Positions 57,278-64,000 of a stretch of 64,000 nt of DNA are shown here, in pieces; position 1 is the first letter of the stretch, and each line of letters opens with the position of its first letter. The position numbers and the translations under genes were made by a program. Source of the stretch: Kutzneria buriramensis. GTDB taxonomy: Bacteria > Actinomycetota > Actinomycetes > Mycobacteriales > Pseudonocardiaceae. The stretch is from assembly GCF_003387475.1 (NCBI RefSeq), contig NZ_QUNO01000012.1, positions 248,001-312,000 on the forward strand, in the 5' to 3' direction. Under the pieces are notes generated by a model. The model did not search any database. It was not told the origin of the DNA and saw only the letters and a program-made list of their open reading frames with translations.

Positions 57278-57284
57278 CCCACCA

Positions 57285-57497
57285 TCAGTGCTGGCCGCGG
57301 ACCTCCAGCGAGGACAGGAGTTCCGCGGTCGCGATGGCGACGGCCTCGACGGCGGCGTTGAAGGCGGCGGCGTTGTGCGCGGCGGGCTGGCGGAAGCCGG
57401 AGAGCTTGCGCACGTACTGGAGCGCGGCGGCGCGGATGTCGGCGTCGGTGACGTGGTCGGTGAACGGCGGACGCAGCGTCTTGATGCTTCGGCACAT
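57285..57497 (-). CDS. DUF2277-family protein
   Basis: 70 residues: MCRSIKTLRPPFTDHVTDAD, IRAAALQYVRKLSGFRQPAA, then HNAAAFNAAVEAVAIATAEL. The MCRxIKxLR start and the RKLSGFRxPAxHNxxAF centre are diagnostic of DUF2277. Function is unknown. Convergent with ung, 7 bp between stops. Confidence 0.9.
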   Translation of the reverse strand: MCRSIKTLRPPFTDHVTDADIRAAALQYVRKLSGFRQPAAHNAAAFNAAVEAVAIATAELLSSLEVRGQH

Positions 57498-57598
57498 GAG
57501 GCCATTGTGCGACGAGGTCCGACGTTATCGCGTTTTGTGAACACAGTCAGAGCGGTTAGCGTGTTTCCGAATCGCCGGCCCGCATCGATCCTGGATGC

Positions 57599-58576
57599 AT
57601 GCGCCGCATCGACCCCTACATCGTCGCCATCCTCTGCACCGTCGCGCTGGCCACCGTGCTGCCGGCACGAGGCCTGGCGGTACCGGTGTTCGGCGACGCG
57701 ACGACGGTGGCGATCGGCCTCCTGTTCTTCCTGTACGGCATCCGCCTGTCACCCCAGGACGCGCTCGCCGGCGTCAGGCACTGGCGGCTGCACAGCCTGG
57801 TGTTCGCGGCGACGTTCGTGCTGTTCCCGCTGCTCGGGCTGGCCCTACGGGTTCTGGTGCCGGGCGTGATCTCGCCGGAGCTGTACATCGGGCTGCTCTA
57901 CGTGTGCTGCCTGCCGTCGACGGTGCAGTCCTCGATCGCCTTCACGTCCATCGCCCGCGGCAACGTGTCGGCGGCGATCTGTGCGGCGTCGTTCTCCAAC
58001 CTGGTCGGCATCGTCCTGACGCCCCTGCTGGTCGGCACGCTGCTGACCACCCGCGGCGGCGGCTTCTCCGGCCACGCGCTGCTGGACATCACGCTGCAAC
58101 TGCTCCTGCCGTTCGTGCTCGGCCAGCTCGCCCGCCGCTGGCTGGTCGGTTTCGTCACCCGCCACAAGTCCGTGCTGGGCCTGGTCGACCGCGGCTCGGT
58201 GCTGCTGGTCGTCTACACGGCGTTCAGCGAGGGAGTGGTCGCCGGCATCTGGGGCCAGCTGTCCGTGACGAGCCTGCTGGCCCTGGTCGGCGTGAACATC
58301 GTGCTGCTGGCGCTGGTGCTCGCGGTCACCTGGTACGGCCCGAAGCTGCTCGGGTTCTCCCGCGAGGACCGGATCACGATCATGTTCTGTGGCTCGAAGA
58401 AGTCCCTGGCCAGCGGCCTGCCGATGGCCAGCGTGCTGTTCGCCGGCCAGAGCGTGGGCCTGATCGTGCTGCCGCTGATGCTGTTCCACCAGATCCAGCT
58501 GATGGTCTGCGCCTGGCTGGCTCAGCGCCTCGCCCGAACGACCGCGCCGAGTCCGGAGCCGGCGCTCGTCGCCTGA
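57599..58576 (+). CDS. SBF-like transporter, paralogue 2
   Basis: 325 residues, about ten helices, closely similar to the protein at 55483 along its whole length ([100 protein letters not shown]). The shared blocks are identical or nearly so, indicating a fairly recent duplication or conversion. It lacks a linked enzyme gene. The substrate is unknown. Ends at a strong bidirectional terminator. Confidence 0.9.
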   Translation: MRRIDPYIVAILCTVALATVLPARGLAVPVFGDATTVAIGLLFFLYGIRLSPQDALAGVRHWRLHSLVFAATFVLFPLLGLALRVLVPGVISPELYIGLLYVCCLPSTVQSSIAFTSIARGNVSAAICAASFSNLVGIVLTPLLVGTLLTTRGGGFSGHALLDITLQLLLPFVLGQLARRWLVGFVTRHKSVLGLVDRGSVLLVVYTAFSEGVVAGIWGQLSVTSLLALVGVNIVLLALVLAVTWYGPKLLGFSREDRITIMFCGSKKSLASGLPMASVLFAGQSVGLIVLPLMLFHQIQLMVCAWLAQRLARTTAPSPEPALVA

Positions 58577-58586
58577 TCGAACACAG

Positions 58587-58625
58587 AAAAATGCGGTGCG
58601 GGACGAAGTCCCGCACCGCATTTTT
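58587..58625. terminator. Bidirectional terminator between the SBF-like gene and rpmB
   Basis: Perfect 18-bp stem (58587-58604 with 58608-58625) with a GAA loop; AAAAA at the left and TTTTT at the right give a T-tract on both strands. It serves both convergent genes. Confidence 0.92.
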
Positions 58626-58636
58626 GGCCTCGAACC

Positions 58637-58828
58637 TCAGCCGCGGACGACCTTGCCGGCCTTCAGGCAGGAGGTGCACACGTTGACCCGCGCACGCTGG
58701 CCGGGCGCGACCTTGGCGCGCACCGACTGGATGTTCGGGTTCCACCGACGGTTGGTCCGGCGGTGCGAGTGCGAGACCGACATGCCGAAGCCCGGCCCCT
58801 TGCCGCAGACGTCGCAGACGGCAGCCAT
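58637..58828 (-). CDS. rpmB: 50S ribosomal protein L28, zinc-binding (C+) form
   Basis: 63 residues. [40 protein letters not shown], then [17 protein letters not shown]. The two CxxC pairs mark the zinc-ribbon paralogue. GAAGGAG lies about 9 bases before the ATG at 58828. It is divergent from the DAK2 gene, the arrangement seen in mycobacteria (rpmB1 next to the DAK2/recG genes). Confidence 0.97.
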   Translation of the reverse strand: MAAVCDVCGKGPGFGMSVSHSHRRTNRRWNPNIQSVRAKVAPGQRARVNVCTSCLKAGKVVRG

Positions 58829-59016
58829 GTCAGACACTCCTTCAAGTAATTTCGGTCCTCAGGTGGCATCCGACGCCAGCGTTGCCACCGGTACGGACGC
58901 GCTGATCCGGGCCAACCACGGACCAGAGCAACCACAACAGGGTAACCGGTGATCCGGCGCCGCTCCAAACCGGCCCCGCTACTCTCGCCGCGGAGGCTGT
59001 GAGAGGAGGGCAGGAC

Positions 59017-60594
59017 GTGCTCGAGGCGCTGGACGCCGACGCGGTCCGCCGGTGGGCGGCGGCCGGGGTGCGCGCGTTGGACGCGGACCGCGAAGCCATC
59101 GACCGGATCAACGTCTACCCGGTGGCCGACGGCGACACGGGCACGAACCTGCTGCACACCATGCGCTCGGCGCTGGACGCCCTGGTCGACGACCCCGCGG
59201 ACGCGGCCGGCGCGGCGGTGTCGGCGCTGGCCAAGGGGGCCGTGGCGGGGGCGCGCGGCAACTCGGGCGTGATCTTGTCGCAGGTGCTGCGTGGCCTGGC
59301 GGAGAGCTGGGAGGGCGCCCGCACCGTCACCGGGACCGCGCTCCGGACCGCCCTGCGCCGAGCCGACCAGCTGGCCACGGCCGCGGTGTCCAAGCCGGTC
59401 GCCGGCACAGTGTTGTCCGTGCTCACGGCCGCAGCCGACGCCGCCGAGGATTGCGGCTCCGACCTGCTGGACGACGTGGCGTCCGCCGCCGTGAAGGCCG
59501 CCGCGCAGGCGCTGGCGGACACTCCGCGCCAGCTCGCCGTGCTGGCCGAACGCGGTGTCGTCGATGCCGGCGGTCGCGGCCTGCTGTTGCTCCTGGACGC
59601 CCTGGCCACGGTGGTCGCCGAACGCGTCGACAGTGACACAAACCACGACTTGCCTCCGCTGAGTGCGCCGAAGTCCGCATTGATGCACGAGAGCAGCGGC
59701 TTCGAGTACGAGGTGATGTACCTGCTCGACGGGCTGGCCGACGAGCCGTCGCTGCGCGACCGGCTGACCCGGCTCGGCGACAGCGTCGTGGTGGCCGGCG
59801 ACGGGCACGGCCTGTGGTCCGTCCACGTGCACTGTGACGACGTCGGCGCGGCCATCGAGGTCGGCATCGAGAACGGCCGGCCGCACCGGATCAAGGTCAC
59901 GCGGTTCGCCGACGAGAAGGCCCGGTTCGAGCGGGACCGGGCCGTCGTCGCCATCGTGGCCGGCGAGCAGGCCGCCGAGCTGTTCCGCGCCGAGGGCGCC
60001 ATCGTCTTGCCGGTGCGGGCCGGCCGCGAACCGACCGTCACCGACCTGCTGGACGTGTTCGCGGAGACCTGTGCCGCGCAGGTTGTGGTGCTGCCCAACG
60101 ACACCGGCCTCGCCGAGCTCGTGTCCGCGGCCGCCGAACGCGACGGCCGGGATGTCGTGGTGGTGCCGACCGTTTCGCCGGTGCAGGGGCTGGCCGCTCT
60201 CGCGGTGCACGATCCGAGCCGGCGATCCGGCGACGACGTCGTGGCGATGGCCGAGGCGGCGGCCGCGACCCGGCGCGGCGAACTGGTCATCGCGAAGCGA
60301 GAGGCCATCACGTGGGTCGGCCGCTGCCAGCCCGGCGACGCCCTGGGGATGATCGACGGCGAGGTGGTGCTGATCGAACCCGCGCCCGCCGACCTCGTAG
60401 CGGCCGCGTGCCGCCTGGTGGACCGGATGCTCGACGCCGGCGGCGAACTCGTGACCGTCTTCGCCGGCGAGGACGCCCCGGCCGCGCTCGACGACGAGCT
60501 GGGCCGGCACCTGCGGCTGAGCCATCCCGAGGCGGAACTCACCGGATATCCCGGCGGGCAGCCGGAGACCGTGGCGCTGATCGGCGTCGAGTAG
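59017..60594 (+). CDS. DAK2-domain protein (FakA-like kinase)
   Basis: 525 residues. The N-terminal DAK2/DhaL-type ATP-binding domain has INVYPVADGDTGTNLLHTMR (Mg-binding Asp), GAVAGARGNSGVILSQVLRG and [21 protein letters not shown] central and C-terminal DegV/FakA-associated region follows (GFEYEVMYLLDGLADEPSLR; VVVVPTVSPVQGLAALAVHD). FakA phosphorylates fatty acids held by FakB/DegV proteins in Firmicutes; the actinobacterial counterpart next to recG has not been assigned. The GTG at 59017 follows GGAGGG. Confidence 0.9.
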   Translation: MLEALDADAVRRWAAAGVRALDADREAIDRINVYPVADGDTGTNLLHTMRSALDALVDDPADAAGAAVSALAKGAVAGARGNSGVILSQVLRGLAESWEGARTVTGTALRTALRRADQLATAAVSKPVAGTVLSVLTAAADAAEDCGSDLLDDVASAAVKAAAQALADTPRQLAVLAERGVVDAGGRGLLLLLDALATVVAERVDSDTNHDLPPLSAPKSALMHESSGFEYEVMYLLDGLADEPSLRDRLTRLGDSVVVAGDGHGLWSVHVHCDDVGAAIEVGIENGRPHRIKVTRFADEKARFERDRAVVAIVAGEQAAELFRAEGAIVLPVRAGREPTVTDLLDVFAETCAAQVVVLPNDTGLAELVSAAAERDGRDVVVVPTVSPVQGLAALAVHDPSRRSGDDVVAMAEAAAATRRGELVIAKREAITWVGRCQPGDALGMIDGEVVLIEPAPADLVAAACRLVDRMLDAGGELVTVFAGEDAPAALDDELGRHLRLSHPEAELTGYPGGQPETVALIGVE

Positions 60595-60620
60595 TCCGTT
60601 GTGGATGGTCTCGCCCGGAT

Positions 60621-60800
60621 AGTCCATTGTGGACTCAGATGGTGATCATGCGATCACCCAGTGCGACAGGACGGGAGCGTGCGCACGCATCGTCGCCGCC
60701 GTCTCACCGCGTGTGGCAGCGCCGATGGTGTCCGGCAGCTGACACCTCGGTTGCGGTCGGAGCGCGTTGATTGACACATCAGTCAGGTGTCGGGTCAACT
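60621..60800 (+). promoter_or_regulatory. Palindromes and promoter upstream of the amino acid dehydrogenase gene
   Basis: AGTCCA-TTG-TGGACT (60621-60635) and GGTGATC-ATGC-GATCACC (60641-60658) are perfect inverted repeats between the DAK2 stop and the dehydrogenase. TTGACA (60771-60776), 18 bp, TCAACT (60795-60800) is a plausible promoter. No regulator is identified; the nearest is the TetR gene at 62.1 kb. Confidence 0.55.
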
Positions 60801-60846
60801 GTGCGGTGCCTGCATATCCGCACGTCACCAGCGAGGAGGTGGCCAG

Positions 60847-62025
60847 GTGCGTGAACCCTACCTTCAGGTCACCTGGACCGACCCCGTCACCGGCTGCCAC
60901 GGCTACCTCGTGATCGACCGCCTGGTGCGTGGGGTGAGCAGCGGTGGCCTGCGGATGCGCGCCGGCTGCACCCTGGACGAGGTGCGCGGGCTGGCCGCCG
61001 GCGTCTCCGTCAAGGAGGCGCTGAACTACGACCCGACCGGTCGGTACATCCCGTTGGGCGGCGCGAAAGGCGGCATCGACTGGGATCCGTACGACCCGCG
61101 GGCGACCGACGTGCTGCGCCGGTACCTGACCGCGATGCGGCCGTACGTCGAGCGGTTCTGGACCATGGGCGAGGATCTGGGGCTGCGACAGTCCACGATC
61201 GACAAGGTGCTCGCCGAACTCGGCTTCTCCTCGTCGATCCAGGCCGTCTATCCGTTGCTGGACGACGAGCGCGCCGCGCGGGCCCGGCTGCGCAAGGCTT
61301 TCCAGGTTCGGGTCGGCGGGCTCAAGCTCGAGGACCTCGTCGGCGGCTGCGGCGTCGCCGAGGCCGCGCTCACCGCCCTCGACCGGCTCCACTTACCGGT
61401 CGGCGAGGTGCGCGCCTTCGTGCAGGGCTTCGGGGCCGTCGGCGGCTCCACCGCGCGGTTCCTCTCCGAGGCCGGCGTGCGCGTGGTCGGCATCGCCGAC
61501 GTCAAGGGCATCGTCGCCAATCAGGACGGTCTCGACGTCGAGCGGCTGCTGCGCGGGCGGGACTCGCACGGCGTCGCCGACCGGGACGACCTCGCGCCCG
61601 GCGACCATCTGCTGCCCGGCGACCAGTGGCTTGACGTCGACGCCGAGGTGCTGGTGCCCGCCGCCGTGTCCTACGCCGTCGACGAGCGCAACGTCGACCA
61701 GGTGCGGTCCCGGGTCGTCGTCGAAGCTGCCAACATGCCCGTGCTGCCCGAGGCCGAGCGCCGGCTCGTGCAGCGGGGGACGCTCGTGATCCCCGACGTC
61801 GTCGCCAATTCCGCCTCCAACACCTGGTCGTGGTGGACCCTGTTCGGCGACGTCCAGCCCGACTCGGAAAGCGCCTTCGCCAAGATCCGCAGCACCACCC
61901 GCCGCCTCGTCACCGCCGTCCTCGACGAGGCGGACCGCGCCGCCATCACCCCCCGAGCCGCCGCCGCCCGCATAGCCGACCTCGCCGTCCGCGACATCGA
62001 CGCCAAGTTCGGCTCGGCGGCGTAG
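60847..62025 (+). CDS. Glu/Leu/Phe/Val dehydrogenase-family protein
   Basis: 392 residues. NAD(P)-dependent amino acid dehydrogenase fold: substrate domain with VSSGGLRMRAGCTLDEVRGL, VSVKEALNYDPTGRYIPLGG and AKGGIDWDPYD (Lys of the GGAKGG motif), FWTMGEDLGLRQSTIDKVLA, Rossmann RAFVQGFGAVGGSTARFLSE and VVVEAANMPVLPEAERRLVQ. It is shorter than hexameric glutamate dehydrogenases (about 420-450) and the insertion pattern differs, so glutamate specificity is uncertain. GTG start with GAGGAGG about 8 bases upstream. Confidence 0.88.
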   Translation: MREPYLQVTWTDPVTGCHGYLVIDRLVRGVSSGGLRMRAGCTLDEVRGLAAGVSVKEALNYDPTGRYIPLGGAKGGIDWDPYDPRATDVLRRYLTAMRPYVERFWTMGEDLGLRQSTIDKVLAELGFSSSIQAVYPLLDDERAARARLRKAFQVRVGGLKLEDLVGGCGVAEAALTALDRLHLPVGEVRAFVQGFGAVGGSTARFLSEAGVRVVGIADVKGIVANQDGLDVERLLRGRDSHGVADRDDLAPGDHLLPGDQWLDVDAEVLVPAAVSYAVDERNVDQVRSRVVVEAANMPVLPEAERRLVQRGTLVIPDVVANSASNTWSWWTLFGDVQPDSESAFAKIRSTTRRLVTAVLDEADRAAITPRAAAARIADLAVRDIDAKFGSAA

Positions 62026-62037
62026 GCGCACGCCGAG

Positions 62038-62075
62038 TTGTCCACAGGGTGGCAAGCGCCGGCGAGTTGTCCACA
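62038..62075. promoter_or_regulatory. Two DnaA-box-like sequences
   Basis: TTGTCCACA occurs at 62038-62046 and 62067-62075, both inside a repeated GAGTTGTCCACAGG, same orientation, 29 bp apart. This is the high-affinity actinobacterial DnaA-box sequence. The gap lies between convergent gene ends, away from any known origin gene, so function is open. Confidence 0.5.
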
Positions 62076-62097
62076 GGCGGGCCGCAGCAGTGATCAA

Positions 62098-62754
62098 CTA
62101 GGCGTTGTCGCTGGTAGACTGGGCTCGGGCACGCCTCCCCGGGACAGGGTGGGGGCTGTTTTGGGCCGCCAGGACGGTATCGACGAATTCCAGGCAGGTC
62201 GTGCGCATGCGGTCGGCGGTCAGGCTCTGCGAACCGGCCAGCACCTGCACGGCCAGGCCGTCGATCATGCCGACGAGCATGTTGGCCAGCACCAGCGGAT
62301 CGCCGTCGGCGACCTGACCGCGGGCCTGGCCGTCACGGACGATGGCGGCGACGATGCGGCGCCACTCGCCGTAGAGGCGCTCGTTGAGCTCGCGCAGCCG
62401 TGGCGACCGCGGGCTCTCGGCCCACAGCTCGACCCAGACCTTCCACGCCTCGACGGTCTCGGGGGTGCCCGGCACGTACGAGTCGACGACCTGCCGTAAT
62501 CGGGTGACGGCGTCGGCGCGGGAGTCGAGCAGCCAGCGGCGGCGCTCCAGCGACCGCTCGAAGCAGTCCTCGAAGGCGGCCTGGGCGAGGTCCTGCTTGG
62601 TGTCGAAGTAGTAGTGCACGGTCCCGCCCGACAGCCCGGCCAGCCGCGCGACGTCGGAGATCCGCAGGTTGCGCAGCCCGTTCTCGGCGATCACCCGGCA
62701 GGTGGCGCGGAGGATCTGCGCCCGCCGCTCGACCTCGACGCTGGGGCGCGGCAT
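62098..62754 (-). CDS. TetR-family transcriptional regulator
   Basis: 218 residues. The HTH is RRAQILRATCRVIAENGLRN, LRISDVARLAGLSGGTVHYY, FDTKQDLAQAAFEDCF. The C-terminal part (TVEAWKVWVELWAESPRSPR; ANMLVGMIDGLAVQVLAGSQ) resembles BetI-type TetR_C regulators. Ligand and target are unknown; it is divergent from recG across 72 bp with no strong palindrome. The last 20 residues are Arg/Ser-rich and probably disordered. Confidence 0.92.
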   Translation of the reverse strand: MPRPSVEVERRAQILRATCRVIAENGLRNLRISDVARLAGLSGGTVHYYFDTKQDLAQAAFEDCFERSLERRRWLLDSRADAVTRLRQVVDSYVPGTPETVEAWKVWVELWAESPRSPRLRELNERLYGEWRRIVAAIVRDGQARGQVADGDPLVLANMLVGMIDGLAVQVLAGSQSLTADRMRTTCLEFVDTVLAAQNSPHPVPGRRARAQSTSDNA

Positions 62755-62826
62755 GGGGCGGCTCCTCGGTGGGTTGGCGGGCGGTCAGAGTAGCGGTGTC
62801 AGGGGCAAGGGGTTGAATAGCACCCG

Positions 62827-64000
62827 ATGACTGCCATCGACGACTCCCTCGAACCGCTGCTGGGCAAGAAGTCGGCGGACGCCCTGGCCGACGGGCTCGG
62901 CCTGCGGACGGTCGGCGACCTGCTCCGGCACTACCCGCGCCGCTACGACGAGCGCGGCAAGCTGACGTCCATCGCGAGCCTCGAGCTGGACGAGCACGCG
63001 ACGGTGCTCGCGGACGTCTCGAAGGTGACCAGGAAACCGATGCGCGCCCGCCGCGGCACGATGACGGAGGTCATCGTCACCGACGGCACGCGGCCGCTGA
63101 GTCTGGTCTTCTTCACCCAGAAGATCCCGAACCTGAACAAGCTGGTGCCGGGCAAGCGGGGGCTGTTCGCCGGGAAGGTGAGCAAGTTCAACCGCACCGT
63201 CCAGCTCGCCCATCCCGAGTTCCAGCTGCTCGACGACGAGGACGGCGAGCAGGCGATCGCCTCCTTCGCGCGCAAGCTGATCCCGGTCTACCCGGCGGTG
63301 AGCGGCCTGCCGACGTGGAGCATCGCCCGCTGCGTGGAGCAGGTGCTCCAGATGTGGGACGGCGTGGTCGACCCGCTGCCGGACGACCTGATCAAGGGTC
63401 ACAACCTGCTGGACCTGATGTCGGCGCTGAAGCTGATCCACCTGCCGGACAGCCAGGCGGCGATCGACGAGGCCCGCCGCCGCCTGAAGTGGGACGAGGC
63501 GCTGTCCATCCAGCTGGCGCTGGCCCAGCGCCGGCGGTCGGCGGCGGCCCGGCCGGCGACGCCGAGCCCGCGACGCACGGGCGGCCTGCTCGACGCGTTC
63601 GACGAGCGGCTGCCGTTCCAGCTGACCAACGGGCAGCGCGAGATCGGCGAGGTGCTCGCCGAGGAGCTGGGCGGCACGCACCCGATGAACCGGCTGCTGC
63701 AGGGCGAGGTCGGCTCGGGCAAGACGCTGGTGGCGCTGCGCGGCATGCTGCAAGTCGTCGACGCCGGCCGGCAGGCCGCGATGCTGGCGCCGACGGAAGT
63801 CCTGGCGGCGCAGCACGCCCGCTCGCTGCGAGACATGCTCGGCGATCTCGCGACGGCCGGTGAGCTGGGCGCGCCGGAGCAGGCGACCCGCGTGGTGCTC
63901 CTGACCGGTTCCATGAACACGGCGCAGCGTCGACAGGCGATGCTCGACATCGCCTCCGGCACGGCCGGCATCGTCGTCGGCACGCACGCGCTGATCCAGG
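62827..64000 (+). CDS. recG: ATP-dependent DNA helicase RecG, 5' part (3' end outside window)
   Basis: 391 codons are visible and the frame runs off the window. RecG remodels stalled replication forks and Holliday junctions. The N-terminal wedge domain is ALADGLGLRTVGDLLRHYPR, RRYDERGKLTSIASLELDEH, and PLSLVFFTQKIPNLNKLVPG (OB fold). The helicase core begins PFQLTNGQREIGEVLAEELG, with Walker A in NRLLQGEVGSGKTLVALRGM, AMLAPTEVLAAQHARSLRDM and motif Ib LLTGSMNTAQRRQ. The ATG at 62827 lacks a clear ribosome binding site. It follows DAK2 in order, with two genes inserted between. Confidence 0.97.
   Translation, partial: MTAIDDSLEPLLGKKSADALADGLGLRTVGDLLRHYPRRYDERGKLTSIASLELDEHATVLADVSKVTRKPMRARRGTMTEVIVTDGTRPLSLVFFTQKIPNLNKLVPGKRGLFAGKVSKFNRTVQLAHPEFQLLDDEDGEQAIASFARKLIPVYPAVSGLPTWSIARCVEQVLQMWDGVVDPLPDDLIKGHNLLDLMSALKLIHLPDSQAAIDEARRRLKWDEALSIQLALAQRRRSAAARPATPSPRRTGGLLDAFDERLPFQLTNGQREIGEVLAEELGGTHPMNRLLQGEVGSGKTLVALRGMLQVVDAGRQAAMLAPTEVLAAQHARSLRDMLGDLATAGELGAPEQATRVVLLTGSMNTAQRRQAMLDIASGTAGIVVGTHALIQ

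Noticed and set aside
60621-60658. TCCACAA-like palindromes considered as DnaA boxes
   Set aside because: They lack the full nine-base TTGTCCACA or TTATCCACA sequence found at 62038 and 62067.

Overview
The window is chromosomal DNA from a high-GC actinobacterium. GC-rich third codon positions, many GTG/TTG starts, apparently leaderless genes, a DoxX/Cfp6-like/ilvBNC block, HU with a Lys-Ala-Pro tail, MutT1-type NUDIX-phosphatase and F420 biosynthesis (cofC/fbiD) all fit. From memory, the backbone order (ligA, ACT protein, gatCAB, ilv genes, serA, leuB, FAH protein, IclR-leuCD-hup, mutT1-ppk, fbiD, gpsA, ddl, DUF3515, thiL, ung, rpmB, DAK2, recG) follows the ligA-to-recG segment of Mycobacterium tuberculosis. 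DUF397, MarR/MocR pairs and type VII effector-like genes suggest Pseudonocardiaceae. The family call is an inference; no 16S gene is present.

Layout. 1-7.5 kb: 3' part of ligA, a small membrane protein, a BKACE-family enzyme, an ACT protein and the glutamyl-tRNA(Gln) amidotransferase operon gatC-gatA-(66 aa membrane protein)-gatB. 7.5-14.7 kb: accessory genes (sugar-dehydrogenase-like lipoprotein, membrane protein, amidohydrolase with a 3' frame break, 2-hydroxyacid dehydrogenase, MarR/quinone oxidoreductase pair, DoxX, GNAT). 14.7-30 kb: branched-chain amino acid and serine synthesis (ilvD, ilvBNC, serA, leuB, cimA). It is interrupted at 21.3-24.2 kb by a four-gene cassette: a WXG100-like protein, a NucA/NucB-type nuclease, an unknown protein and a SUKH-like putative immunity protein. 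30-35 kb: FAH-family hydrolase, orphan response regulator, FAD monooxygenase, HAD hydrolase, tRNA-Gln and tRNA-Glu, then about 800 bp of repeat-rich DNA. 35-46.4 kb: IclR regulator divergent from leuCD, hup, mutT1-ppk, cofC, plsC-gpsA and a cystathionine-lyase-like gene. 46.4-54.3 kb: cysteine dioxygenase behind a Cys-containing leader peptide, a MocR/PPOX divergent pair, ddl, DUF3515, an AsnC-type RAM protein, thiL, a gamma carbonic anhydrase and a membrane protein. 54.3-64 kb: a PEP mutase/isocitrate lyase-family enzyme with an SBF-like transporter, ung, DUF2277, a second SBF-like paralogue, rpmB, DAK2 protein, an amino acid dehydrogenase, TetR and the 5' part of recG.

Regulation is unusually readable here. 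Three amino-acid-responsive leader peptides can be seen: Leu-Val-Leu before ilvB, Val-Ile-Ile-Ile before cimA, and a three-Cys leader before cysteine dioxygenase. The first two are followed by terminator structures. In the third, the leader coding sequence can pair with the Shine-Dalgarno region of the dioxygenase. Clear inverted-repeat operators lie in the MarR/oxidoreductase, MocR/PPOX and IclR/leuC divergent gaps. Nearly identical 20-bp-stem hairpins recur at three gene ends.

The most interesting region is the 21.3-24.2 kb cassette, which looks like a split type VII-type nuclease effector with its immunity gene. The cysteine dioxygenase leader and the basic-tailed polyphosphate kinase next to HU are also notable.
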